Assembly (NCBI GenBank): GCA_902802585.1
Contig: CADCMR010000002.1
Location: 1-64,000 of the forward strand
Source of the DNA: an uncultured bacterium
GTDB taxonomy: Bacteria > Verrucomicrobiota > Lentisphaeria > Victivallales > UBA1829
Reading direction: 5' to 3'
DNA: 64,000 nt
Shown in pieces: positions 25,589-34,110 of this stretch; the stretch's first letter is position 1, and each line of letters begins with the position of its first letter. A program made the translations under genes and the position numbers. The notes beneath the pieces are model-generated. The model was not told the origin of the DNA. It did no database searches and worked only from the letters and a program-made list of their open reading frames with translations.

Positions 25589-25840
25589 ATGAACGACTCC
25601 AAACGCATTTCCCTGCTCGGCGTCATCGTCGAGGACAACGCCGCTTCCGACCAGATCAACAAGATCCTGCACGCCTACAGCCAGTTCATCGTCGGACGCA
25701 TGGGCATCCCGTACCATTCCCGCGGCGTGAGCATCATCAGCGTCGTCCTGGACGCCGCCCCGGAAACCGCCGCCGCGCTCGCCGACGAACTCGGCAAGAT
25801 CGCAGGCGTCTCCTGCAACATCGTTTCCGCGAAAAACTGA
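25589..25840 (+). CDS. TM1266-family ACT-like regulator (iron-only hydrogenase system regulator)
   Basis: I take the start at 25589 (MNDSKRISLLGVIVED), downstream of the promoter; longer in-frame starts lie in the promoter region itself. The 83 residues match TM1266 proteins in length and pattern: SLLGVIVEDN near the start, NKILHAYSQFIVGRMGIPY in the middle, ISVVLDAAPETAAALADELG and a final GVSCNIVSAK. The family has an ACT/ferredoxin-like fold and is usually encoded beside [FeFe]-hydrogenase maturation genes. No hyd genes are seen within this window, so the partner is elsewhere or the role differs. Confidence 0.8.
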   Translation: MNDSKRISLLGVIVEDNAASDQINKILHAYSQFIVGRMGIPYHSRGVSIISVVLDAAPETAAALADELGKIAGVSCNIVSAKN

Positions 25841-25857
25841 TCTCCGCATCACAATCC

Positions 25858-25895
25858 GCCGCCGCGCGCTCGAACCCTTTCTGAGGCGCGGCGGC
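25858..25895 (+). terminator. Strong GC hairpin after the TM1266-like gene
   Basis: GCCGCCGCGC (25858-25867) pairs perfectly with GCGCGGCGGC (25886-25895). There is no U-tract, so it may be an attenuating or 3'-protecting hairpin instead of a full terminator. Confidence 0.5.
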
Positions 25896-25926
25896 TGTTC
25901 AACACTGATTCGGAGCCTCCCCGTCC

Positions 25927-26253
25927 ATGCAACTCTTCCGCACGAACCTGACGCCAGGGATGGTCGTCCTGCTGGTCATCCTCGCGATCCTTTTCGCGTT
26001 CATCGTGGTGCCCGTCATGCTGATCGGCGGGTTCTGCTGGTTCGTATGCAACGCAATCACGGGATGTTCTCCGCTCGAACTCTACCTCCGCCGCAAGGCG
26101 CGCCGCCAGCCCGGCGGCTATGAGGAACCCTACGCGCAGGACGGCTCCGCGCAGGACGATGCCGACGAGACCGCCGCGTCCAACGACGACACGATCGAAT
26201 GCGAGGTCATCAGCGCCCGCACGTTCGACGAAAACGGGCAGGAAATCCGCTGA
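25927..26253 (+). CDS. Small single-pass membrane protein
   Basis: The 108 residues carry one strong hydrophobic segment at about 11-38 (GMVVLLVILAILFAFIVVPV), then basic (LRRKARRQPGG) and acidic (DGSAQDDADETAASNDD) stretches. This gives one membrane anchor and a disordered acidic tail. No family recognised. Codon use matches the neighbours, supporting a real gene. It follows the TM1266-like gene by 86 nt. Confidence 0.55.
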   Translation: MQLFRTNLTPGMVVLLVILAILFAFIVVPVMLIGGFCWFVCNAITGCSPLELYLRRKARRQPGGYEEPYAQDGSAQDDADETAASNDDTIECEVISARTFDENGQEIR

Positions 26254-26308
26254 TCCGCCCCCTGCCCTTCCGCCGGTCTTTTTTTTTCGGCTTTTTTGAT
26301 TGCCGCGC

Positions 26309-26337
26309 TTGCATTTTTATGGTTTAGGTTTTATAGT
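26309..26337 (+). promoter_or_regulatory. Promoter of the GH30 gene
   Basis: TTGCAT (26309-26314), 17-nt spacer, TATAGT (26332-26337), about 49 nt before the ATG at 26386. Confidence 0.55.
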
Positions 26338-26385
26338 ATCGCAAACGAGCTACAAACCTCCCCTTTCATAGAAAGAAACACTGCC

Positions 26386-27939
26386 ATGAAAGCATCCTCC
26401 GTCCGCCGCATCCTCGTCCTCGCCGCAGCCATGCTCTGCACGGTCCTCTCCGCCCAGTCCAACCGCCGCACGCCTTCGACCGTCGTACTCGACCCGGCAA
26501 AGGGATCGCCGTTCAACGACGGCGTGTTCGAGGGCTGGGGCACCTCGCTCTGCTGGTGGGCGAACCGCGTCGGCTACAGCGACAAGCTCACGGACCTCGC
26601 CGTGGACGCGTTTTTCGACCAGACGAAGGGGCTGAAACTCAACATCGTGCGCTACAACATCGGCGGCGGCGACGATCCCTCGCACCGCCACATCACGCGG
26701 TCCGACTCGAACATGCCCGGATTCGCCCAGCCGGTCCGCAGCGCGGACGGGGCGTTCGAGGTCGACGACGACGGCATCGTGATCTACCAGTACGACTGGG
26801 ATCGCGACAAGAACCAGATGAACGTCCTCACGAAGCTCCTCAAGCGCAATCCCGACGCACTCGTCGAAGTCTTCTCCAACTCCCCGCCGTACTTCATGAC
26901 CTGGAGCGGGTGCTCCAGCGGCGGCGTCGGCGAACACAGGGGAAACAACCTCAGGCCCGAATACATCCCCGTTTTCGCGGAGTTTCTCGCCGACGTCGTC
27001 AAGCACATGCGCGAAGACCTCCACATGAAGCTGAACAGCATCGACCCGTTCAACGAACCCTCATCCAACATCTGGGGAGCATACAGCAACAAGCAGGAAG
27101 GGTGCAACATCGGGGACAACAAGGTCAAGAGCAGCATCATCGTCGAGCTCGACAAGGCGCTCCGCAGGCGCGGCGTCCGCGACGGCATCCTCCTCGCAGT
27201 CGCCGACGAAACCTCCATCGACCTCGCCATCGACACCTTCAAGGCCCTCTCCCCCGAGGCGAAAAAGGTTTCGGACCGCATTAACACCCACACCTACGGA
27301 GGCAGCCGCCGCGCAGAACTCCAGGCGTTCGCCAAAGAACAGAAGAAACACCTCTGGATGAGCGAAGTCGACGGCACCGGAACGCTCGGCGGCCAGGCCG
27401 CCGGCGACATGGGAAGCCCGCTCTGGCTCGCATCGCGCATCATCACAGACGTGAACGGCATGATGCCTTCCGCCTGGGTCATCTGGCTCGTCATCGACCG
27501 CCACCGTTCCGATTTCAACGACGCGGAGCGCAACAACACTTCCCTCAAGGGCGTTTACTGGGGAACCGGTATCTGCGACCATATCGAGGAAAAACTCCTC
27601 CTCGGAAAGCGATACTACGCGTTCGGACAGTTCACCCGCTACATCCGCCCCGGCGACCGAATCATCGCCTCCTCGCCTTCCACCCTCGCCGCATACAACC
27701 GCGAATCCGGCAAGATCGTGGTCGTCGCGGTCAACAGCGCCGCGGACGAACGTCCCATGACGTTCGACCTCGCCGCCTTCGGCCGCATCCCCGCCGCCTC
27801 CGCGAAGGTCATTCGCACCAGCGGTCCCGTGAACGCCGGCGAAAACTGGAACGAGGACATCCCGGCGGTCCCGGTCCGCGACAAAAAGCTCGCCGTCAGA
27901 CTCGCCCCGTTCTCCATCACCACGTTCGTGATCGAGTAA
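26386..27939 (+). CDS. Secreted glycoside hydrolase family 30, probable endo-beta-1,6-galactanase
   Basis: The start at 26386 gives a signal peptide (MKASSVRRILVLAAAMLCTVLSAQ). The mature enzyme begins with FEGWGTSLCWWANR, characteristic of GH30 galactanase-type enzymes. The two catalytic glutamates are visible: acid/base in DPFNEPSSN (about residue 224) and nucleophile in LWMSEVDGTG (about 326). A C-terminal beta domain completes the 517 residues. Known relatives cut beta-1,6-galactan side chains of arabinogalactan; a glucanase specificity is possible. It fits the pectin theme of the PL11 and L-galactose genes. It lies between its own promoter and the next gene's. Confidence 0.85.
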   Translation: MKASSVRRILVLAAAMLCTVLSAQSNRRTPSTVVLDPAKGSPFNDGVFEGWGTSLCWWANRVGYSDKLTDLAVDAFFDQTKGLKLNIVRYNIGGGDDPSHRHITRSDSNMPGFAQPVRSADGAFEVDDDGIVIYQYDWDRDKNQMNVLTKLLKRNPDALVEVFSNSPPYFMTWSGCSSGGVGEHRGNNLRPEYIPVFAEFLADVVKHMREDLHMKLNSIDPFNEPSSNIWGAYSNKQEGCNIGDNKVKSSIIVELDKALRRRGVRDGILLAVADETSIDLAIDTFKALSPEAKKVSDRINTHTYGGSRRAELQAFAKEQKKHLWMSEVDGTGTLGGQAAGDMGSPLWLASRIITDVNGMMPSAWVIWLVIDRHRSDFNDAERNNTSLKGVYWGTGICDHIEEKLLLGKRYYAFGQFTRYIRPGDRIIASSPSTLAAYNRESGKIVVVAVNSAADERPMTFDLAAFGRIPAASAKVIRTSGPVNAGENWNEDIPAVPVRDKKLAVRLAPFSITTFVIE

Positions 27940-28001
27940 GCCACGCCGTTTCGGCCCCCTGTTAATGACGGACAAAAGGGGAAACTTTTCGGTTTTATTG
28001 T

Positions 28002-28030
28002 TTGATATTTCGGGATTTGCATGATATATT
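28002..28030 (+). promoter_or_regulatory. Promoter of the giant repeat protein gene
   Basis: TTGATA (28002-28007), 17-nt spacer, TATATT (28025-28030), about 100 nt before the ATG at 28134. Confidence 0.7.
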
Positions 28031-28133
28031 ACGCAAATAGAAATGTGGACGCGCCCGAAAAGCGCTCCGTTTTCCAGAATTCTGAACTCAAAACAACATA
28101 GCATATAACACAAACACGAAAGGCTTCCGAACC

Positions 28134-31100
28134 ATGGCTGTTATCAATGTCAGCAGCGGCGTGACCAGCACCGGAATTATGCTGGACACCCATGATTCCA
28201 TGTTCGTTTCTTCCGGCGGCACAGCGAACAGCACTACGGTCTACGGCGGAAAGATGACCGTTCTTGCCAAAGGCATGGCGAACAGCACCACGGTCAGTTC
28301 CGGCGGCAGGATGATGATCGAAGGAACGGGCGTGGCGAACTATACCATGGTCACAATCAACGGTGAGTTTTACGCCTCCAGCGGTGGAACGATGAACCAC
28401 ACGACTGTCAATGGGCTTGTCGCCGTTCTCGACTCCGCCGGTGCAGCAAACGACACAACCGTCTTGTATGGGGGGCGTTTCCGCGTCAGCAAAGGCACGG
28501 CGAACAGCACCACGGTCAACTCCGGCGGCGAAATGGAGGTCTCCTCCGGCGGCACGGCGACCAGCACCACGGTCAACTCCGGCGGCAAAATGGAGGTTTC
28601 TTCCGGCGGCACGGCCGCGGTGATCCGGGAAGACGGCGGATATATTGATGTGAAAAGCGGCGCGGTCGCAACGTTCGTTTCGAACACAATGGAGGACCTG
28701 GTGTTTTCCGGCACCACCGCCAGCCTGCATTCCGGCACGACCGCGAATAACACCCAGGTAAAATATTCCGGCAAACTTTATGTTTGTGGAGGGAGGGCGA
28801 GCAACACCACCGTTTCCCTGGAAGGTTCCATAGTTGTGAGCGGCGGTGCGGCGAACGGCAATACGGTCAACTTCGACGGCAGAATGTATGTCTCCTCCGG
28901 CGGCACGGCAAACAGAACCACGGTCAACAGCGGCGGCTCGGTCGACGTCCGTTCCGGCGGCACGGCAAACAGTACCACGGTCACCAGCGGAGGCTCGGTC
29001 GCTGTCCGTTCCGGCACGGTGAACAGCACCACGCTCTATGCCGGTGGCAGTATAGCGCTTTACGACGGTGTGGCGAAAAACACCGTCGTCAGTTCCGGCG
29101 CTTATTTCTGCATCTTCAACGATGGCGACATCGCATCCAACACCACGGTCTGCGAAGGCGGCACTTTGCGCGTTTCCCATGGCGCCACAGTGGATACTGC
29201 CACGCTCAACGCCGGATACATGACCGTCGCCAGGAACGGCGTTGCGAAGGACGTCCTGGTCAATGCGGATGGCGAACTGATTGTCCAAATCGGCGGTGTA
29301 GCGACCGGTGCAAAGGTCGACTCCAGGGGGACCATGATTGTCTCTTCCGGCGGGACCGCAATGAACACCACGATCCGTTCCGGCGGCATGGCAAGGGTCT
29401 ACGGACCGGTCTTCGTCTCCGAGTTCGTCGTCGACGGCGAACTTCAGGTCATGAGCGGCGGCGTGATGTCCCAGGGCATAGGCGGTCTCACAATGGGGGA
29501 CGGAGGCAGGCTCACGATCATGGACAGCGCCACGGTCTGCGGCACCGTCGTCAAAAACAGCGCGAGCGTCGTGGTCGAATGGAAAGGCTCGTTCGCAATG
29601 GCGGGCATTTCGGGCGGCCGTGTCACAGCAAGTGACGGCGCGATCCTCGACAGCGTGTTTCTGAACAGCGGCAGCCTTCTGGAGGCGGCATCCCGCGCGG
29701 TCATCAAGGATGTCTGCGTCAGTTCGGGCGCGGTCCTCACGGGCGTCCTGCGGAACGCCACGGACCTTGTCTTCTCCGGCGGCACGCTCGACCTCAACAT
29801 CGCCAAGTTTGCCATGGACGACGCCTACATCGTCGACGCCGCTTCGTTCGCCTGCATCAAGGCGGGGACGTACGGCTGTACGCTCACGGTCTCCAACAAA
29901 CAGGAGAACGGAACGTACAAGCTCATCGAGGGCGCGACGGGATTCAACGCGACCGTCACCGTGCAGAATGTTGTCGGCGGAAAGCTCGGCACGATCACGG
30001 TCGGCGGCGGCCCCACGGAAGTCCTCGGCGGTGTCTTCTATGACCTCAAACTGAGCGGAAACAACCTCATTGTCACCGTGACCGGCGGTGCGGTCCCGGA
30101 TCCTCTCTTCACTGGAGACCTCATCAACGAACGGAAAAACATTACATCCGGCATGTCCGCGCTCGGCGTCAACGTCATGTCCGGCGGCGAGCTGTACATC
30201 AGTTCGGGTGGCGAGGCAAGCATCACGACGGTCAGCTCCGGCGGCCTGTTCAAAGTCTGCTCCAAGGGCGATACGGAGGACACCAACGTGGAATCCGGCG
30301 GCACCATGTTCATCTACGACGATGTCATGGCGAAGAATGTGGTCGTCGACGGCGGCGTGTACGTGATCGAAAGCGACGGCTGGGCGTATCAGGAGTCCAA
30401 GGGGAAACTCGTGTCCAGCAACACCATCGTGAAGAACGGCGGCACGGTCATCGTAAGCGGCGGCGGTCACTGTGGCGGCGTGATTGTTTCCGACGGCGGC
30501 CATGTCATCGTCGAAAGCGACGGACATCTCGGATCCGCCTTTATCACCTCAGGCGACGTCACGGTGAAGGCCGGCGTGGAGTCCGCGGGGGCGTCCCTGC
30601 TGGACGGCGGCGTCATGGTCGTGGAATCCGGCGGGACCGCGGGATGCACCGTCAGCTCGGGCGGCGTCGTGGAAGTGGAATCCGGCGCCTATCTGAGGGC
30701 GCTTACAGTCAGCACGGGCGGCGTCGTCACGGGCGTCCTGCACGATATCTTTACGGTCTTCAGAATGTACGGCGGCACGCTCGACCTCGACATCGCGAAC
30801 GCCGCCCCGGACGGCGAATACCTGATAGACGACGATGCGAACTTCGATCCGAATGAGGATTTCAACTGCACGCTTACGGTGAGCGACATGCTGACGAACG
30901 GCACGTACAACCTCATGGAATATGCCTACGAATTCGACACCAAGGTCATCACCGCCGAAAGTCCGCTCACAGTGAAGAGCACCTCCGGCGCGACGCTCGG
31001 CACGCTCACGGTCGGCCAAACGGCGGAGATCAATGGCGTGACCTACACGCTGAACCTGAGCAACGACAACCACCTTACCGTCACTGTCTCGGGAAGCACG

Positions 31101-32006
31101 CCTCCGCCCACGCCTCCGCCCACGCCGGAAGACAAGCTGTTCTTCTCTGGCGACTTCAACGGCGACCACTTCGACACGCTCGCCGTGCAGAAGGACAGCA
31201 CGGTCACGATCTACCAGAACGGCGAAGCGTGGGGCCTCGGGCTCACGCTCGATCCGGGCTGGACTGTCGTCGGCACGGGCGACTTCAACGGCGACAACCT
31301 CGACGATTTCCTCCGTGTGAACACAGAGGGCTATGTGGTCGGCGAAATGTCGAACGGAAACGGCACGTTCACGCCGCAAGTCCTGAACCTGAAGAATGCG
31401 GGTTGGAACATCCTCGGCACAGGCGATTTCAACGGAAACGGCACATCCGACGTGCTGATCGCGAACCCCACCGGAGCGTCCGACACCGTCGGATTGCTCG
31501 GGTATTGGGAAAGCGGCGTGACCTGGACGCTCATCAACGGGTATTCGCCGGAGTGGGAATGCGTCTCAACCGGCGATTTCAACGGCGACGGCAAGTGCGA
31601 CATGCTCTGGCGCAACAGCTTCATCGGCGAAGGCGGATTGACCTACAACGCGTACTGCACGTGGATCATGGATAATCCGGTCGACTGGCGCATGGTCAGC
31701 GTCGCGAATCCGAAGGAGTGGAATTTCCTCTGCTCGGGCGACTTCGACGGCAACGGCTCGCACGACATTGCCATGATCAACGACGTGGGCGTGGTGGGCA
31801 TCTGGGGCGTCACGGACGGCTACCTGAGCTCGTGGTCCATCCTCAGCGCCGTCACGAACGAATGGAAGCTCGCGGGCGTCGCCGACTTCAACGCAGACGG
31901 CACCGACGACATCGCCTGGAGCAACGCCGACACCGGTCTGACCGGCTACTGGCAGATCAACGACAAAACCCTAACCACCTGGCAGAACATCGCCACCCTG
32001 TCGTAA
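28134..32006 (+). CDS. Giant AIDA-repeat surface protein with FG-GAP/VCBS C-terminus
   Basis: The 1,290 residues are built of many copies of a roughly 20-residue AIDA-type repeat (core SSGGTANSTTVNSGG), which folds as a beta-helix in adhesins. The order is: repeats (about 1-540), a conserved non-repeat block (about 543-653), more repeats (about 670-875), a second copy of that block (about 876-988), a Pro/Thr linker, then six FG-GAP-like repeats (DFNGDxxxD) to the end. No signal peptide, lipobox, autotransporter barrel or PEP-CTERM anchor is visible, so secretion could be type I or unconventional. Adhesion to host or plant material is inferred. The repeats make length variation likely. Confidence 0.85.
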   Translation: MAVINVSSGVTSTGIMLDTHDSMFVSSGGTANSTTVYGGKMTVLAKGMANSTTVSSGGRMMIEGTGVANYTMVTINGEFYASSGGTMNHTTVNGLVAVLDSAGAANDTTVLYGGRFRVSKGTANSTTVNSGGEMEVSSGGTATSTTVNSGGKMEVSSGGTAAVIREDGGYIDVKSGAVATFVSNTMEDLVFSGTTASLHSGTTANNTQVKYSGKLYVCGGRASNTTVSLEGSIVVSGGAANGNTVNFDGRMYVSSGGTANRTTVNSGGSVDVRSGGTANSTTVTSGGSVAVRSGTVNSTTLYAGGSIALYDGVAKNTVVSSGAYFCIFNDGDIASNTTVCEGGTLRVSHGATVDTATLNAGYMTVARNGVAKDVLVNADGELIVQIGGVATGAKVDSRGTMIVSSGGTAMNTTIRSGGMARVYGPVFVSEFVVDGELQVMSGGVMSQGIGGLTMGDGGRLTIMDSATVCGTVVKNSASVVVEWKGSFAMAGISGGRVTASDGAILDSVFLNSGSLLEAASRAVIKDVCVSSGAVLTGVLRNATDLVFSGGTLDLNIAKFAMDDAYIVDAASFACIKAGTYGCTLTVSNKQENGTYKLIEGATGFNATVTVQNVVGGKLGTITVGGGPTEVLGGVFYDLKLSGNNLIVTVTGGAVPDPLFTGDLINERKNITSGMSALGVNVMSGGELYISSGGEASITTVSSGGLFKVCSKGDTEDTNVESGGTMFIYDDVMAKNVVVDGGVYVIESDGWAYQESKGKLVSSNTIVKNGGTVIVSGGGHCGGVIVSDGGHVIVESDGHLGSAFITSGDVTVKAGVESAGASLLDGGVMVVESGGTAGCTVSSGGVVEVESGAYLRALTVSTGGVVTGVLHDIFTVFRMYGGTLDLDIANAAPDGEYLIDDDANFDPNEDFNCTLTVSDMLTNGTYNLMEYAYEFDTKVITAESPLTVKSTSGATLGTLTVGQTAEINGVTYTLNLSNDNHLTVTVSGSTPPPTPPPTPEDKLFFSGDFNGDHFDTLAVQKDSTVTIYQNGEAWGLGLTLDPGWTVVGTGDFNGDNLDDFLRVNTEGYVVGEMSNGNGTFTPQVLNLKNAGWNILGTGDFNGNGTSDVLIANPTGASDTVGLLGYWESGVTWTLINGYSPEWECVSTGDFNGDGKCDMLWRNSFIGEGGLTYNAYCTWIMDNPVDWRMVSVANPKEWNFLCSGDFDGNGSHDIAMINDVGVVGIWGVTDGYLSSWSILSAVTNEWKLAGVADFNADGTDDIAWSNADTGLTGYWQINDKTLTTWQNIATLS

Positions 32007-32046
32007 GTCGGGATAAATAAGACAGGTCTTATAGGGCCTGTGGATT

Positions 32047-32081
32047 GCCCCTGTACCGAATTGCCGGTTCGGGGGCTTTTT
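32047..32081 (+). terminator. Rho-independent terminator of the repeat-protein gene
   Basis: GCCCC (32047-32051) pairs with GGGGC (32072-32076), with an inner CCGAA/TTCGG stem, followed by TTTTT. Confidence 0.75.
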
Positions 32082-32198
32082 CGTGCTTGAGCGTTAGCCC
32101 GGCACTACATCAGTGGACTTGTCCTCCCGGGTTCGCCTCGCTTTTTGTTGAAACGGAGCCCGTTTCACGTTAAGTTCACGTTATTTTTTAACTCTTGT

Positions 32199-32227
32199 TT
32201 GTTTTTTTCGCGTTCCGCATATATAAT
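32199..32227 (+). promoter_or_regulatory. Promoter of the L-galactose operon
   Basis: TTGTTT (32199-32204), 17-nt spacer, consensus TATAAT (32222-32227), 55 nt before the ATG at 32283. No obvious palindromic operator lies next to it. Confidence 0.7.
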
Positions 32228-32282
32228 ATTTTCCATCAGAGTTTTTTCTTTTTGCATCCAACCAGCGGAAACGGCATCGCCA

Positions 32283-33281
32283 ATGACAACATACCTGACA
32301 AGAGACGGACTTGAGATCACGCCGGTCATTTTCGGGACCAGCTGCCTCGGCAATCTCTACCGCGTCCTGCCATACGAAACGAAACTTGAGCTCGCACGGG
32401 CGTGGTTCCGCACCGCCGCGAAACCGGCGATCGACTCCGCCGGAAAATACGGCGCCGGGCTCGCGCTCGAATCCATCGGACGCGCGCTCCGCGACCTCGC
32501 GGTCCCCGCCGACGGCATCACGGTCAGCGTGAAGCTCGGCTGGCGCAGGAAACCGCTCACGACGCCGGAACCGACGTTCGAGCCGGGCGTGTGGGCGGGG
32601 CTCGAATACGACGCGGAACAGGACATCTCCTACCGCGGCATCATGCGCTGCTACGAGGAGGCGGAGGAACTGCTCGGCGGAGCCTGCGGCATCGACCTCG
32701 TTTCCGTGCACGATCCCGACGAATTCCTGGCCGGCGGCGGCACGGCGGAGGACATCCTCGGCGCATACCGCGCGCTGTTCGAGCTGAAGAAAGCCGGACG
32801 CGTCCGAGGCGTCGGCATCGGCGCGAAGGACTGGCACTTCATCCGCAACCTCTACCAGGACATCAAGTTCGACTGGGTCATGTTCGCCTGCGCCCCGACC
32901 ATCCTGCGCCATCCGCGCGAACTCCGCGAGTTCATGGAAAGCCTCAAAGCCGACCGGGTCGGCATCATCGACTCCGCGCTGTTCAACGGCGGCTTCCTCA
33001 CCGGCGGCTCCATGCTCGACTACCGAAAGGCTGATCCGGTCCGCGACGCAGCGCTGTTCCAAAGGCGCGCCGACTACCTCGCAGTCTGCAAGGACTTCTC
33101 CCTCGATCCCGCGGCCGCCGCCGTCGAATACGGATTCCGCCAGCCCGGCGTCGTCGCGGTCTCGCTGAACACCTCCGATCCCGCCCGCATCCCCGTGAAC
33201 GCCTCCTACGCACAGCACAGGTCGCCAGCCGAATTCTGGGCTGAGCTCATCCGCAGAAAGGTCATCGACGATGAAAATTGA
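32283..33281 (+). CDS. Aldo/keto reductase, L-galactose (or L-fucose) 1-dehydrogenase
   Basis: I start at 32283 (MTTYLTRDG), downstream of the TATAAT promoter; the longer frame to 32145 runs through promoter sequence. The 332-residue aldo/keto reductase keeps the catalytic tetrad pattern: Asp/Tyr in DSAGKYGAGLALESIG, Lys in VSVKLGW and His in DLVSVHDPD. This subgroup oxidises L-galactose or L-fucose at C1 to the lactone using NAD(P)+. The following genes (lactonase, C5 dehydrogenase, UxaB, UxaA) favour L-galactose, because L-fuconate would need a dehydratase that is absent here. It overlaps the next gene by 11 nt. Confidence 0.85.
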   Translation: MTTYLTRDGLEITPVIFGTSCLGNLYRVLPYETKLELARAWFRTAAKPAIDSAGKYGAGLALESIGRALRDLAVPADGITVSVKLGWRRKPLTTPEPTFEPGVWAGLEYDAEQDISYRGIMRCYEEAEELLGGACGIDLVSVHDPDEFLAGGGTAEDILGAYRALFELKKAGRVRGVGIGAKDWHFIRNLYQDIKFDWVMFACAPTILRHPRELREFMESLKADRVGIIDSALFNGGFLTGGSMLDYRKADPVRDAALFQRRADYLAVCKDFSLDPAAAAVEYGFRQPGVVAVSLNTSDPARIPVNASYAQHRSPAEFWAELIRRKVIDDEN

Positions 33282-34104
33282 CGCGCACCACCATTTCTGG
33301 CACTACAACACGCAGGACTACGGCTGGATCTCCGACGAGATGGCGGTGCTCCGCCGCGACTTCCTCCCCGCCGACCTCAAATCCGAACTCGACCGCGCCG
33401 GGATCGACCGCGTTGTATCCGTGCAGGCGCGCCAGTGCGTCGAGGAAACCGAATGGCTCCTGAAGCTCGCAGAGGAAAACGAATTCATCGCGGGCGTCGT
33501 CGGCTGGCTCCCGATCGCCTCGCCGGACTTCCCCGCCCTGCTCGAACAATTCGCCGCGAACCCGAAACTCCGCGCGATCCGCCATGTGGTGCAGGACGAG
33601 CCGGACGACCGGTTCATCCTCGGCGAGGCGTTCAACCGCGGCATTGACCGTCTGCTCTCCGCGCACCTCGTGTACGACATTCTGATCTTCGAACGCCACC
33701 TGCCCTATGCGATCGAATTTGTAAAGGACCACTCGCCGGAACAGGTTTTCGTGCTCGACCACATCGCCAAGCCGAAGATCGCCGCCGGGGAAATGCAGCC
33801 GTGGGCGGACAATCTGCGAAAGCTCGCGGCGTTCCCGAACGTCTACTGCAAGCTCTCCGGTCTCGTGACCGAAGCCGACATCCATAACTGGACGCCCGAC
33901 CAGCTCCGTCCTTACGTCGAAACCGTGCTGGACGCCTTCGGACCCGGTCGCGTCATGTTCGGCTCCGACTGGCCCGTCTGCACCTGCGCCACCACATACT
34001 CCGCCTGGCGCGGCCTCGTCGGGGAGTTCATCTCGCGCCTCAGCGAACACGAACAAGCTCAGATCATGGGCGAAACCGCCCTGAAAGCATATTTTGGAGG
34101 TTAA
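33271..34104 (+). CDS. Amidohydrolase-family sugar lactonase (L-galactono/L-fucono-1,5-lactonase type)
   Basis: The 277 residues belong to the amidohydrolase lactonase group (COG3618-like). They show IDAHHHFWH at the N-terminus (HxH metal motif), the conserved YGWISDEMAVLRRDFLP, a metal-binding His in LDHIAKPKI, and the terminal FGSDWPVC with the catalytic Asp. They would open the lactone made by the previous enzyme to the free aldonate. The length is typical. The gene begins 11 nt inside its neighbour and ends 6 nt before the next gene, so it is part of one operon. Confidence 0.88.
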   Translation: MKIDAHHHFWHYNTQDYGWISDEMAVLRRDFLPADLKSELDRAGIDRVVSVQARQCVEETEWLLKLAEENEFIAGVVGWLPIASPDFPALLEQFAANPKLRAIRHVVQDEPDDRFILGEAFNRGIDRLLSAHLVYDILIFERHLPYAIEFVKDHSPEQVFVLDHIAKPKIAAGEMQPWADNLRKLAAFPNVYCKLSGLVTEADIHNWTPDQLRPYVETVLDAFGPGRVMFGSDWPVCTCATTYSAWRGLVGEFISRLSEHEQAQIMGETALKAYFGG

Positions 34105-34110
34105 CTCATC

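Noticed and set aside
28029-30527. An 832-codon minus-strand frame opposite the repeat protein
   Set aside because: It arises from the repetitive third-position pattern of the AIDA repeats; the plus-strand frame has coherent repeats, a promoter and a terminator.
32283-34104. L-fucose catabolic genes
   Set aside because: The first two enzymes could act on L-fucose, but no L-fuconate dehydratase or later fucose enzymes follow. UxaB and UxaA fit the L-galactose route better.
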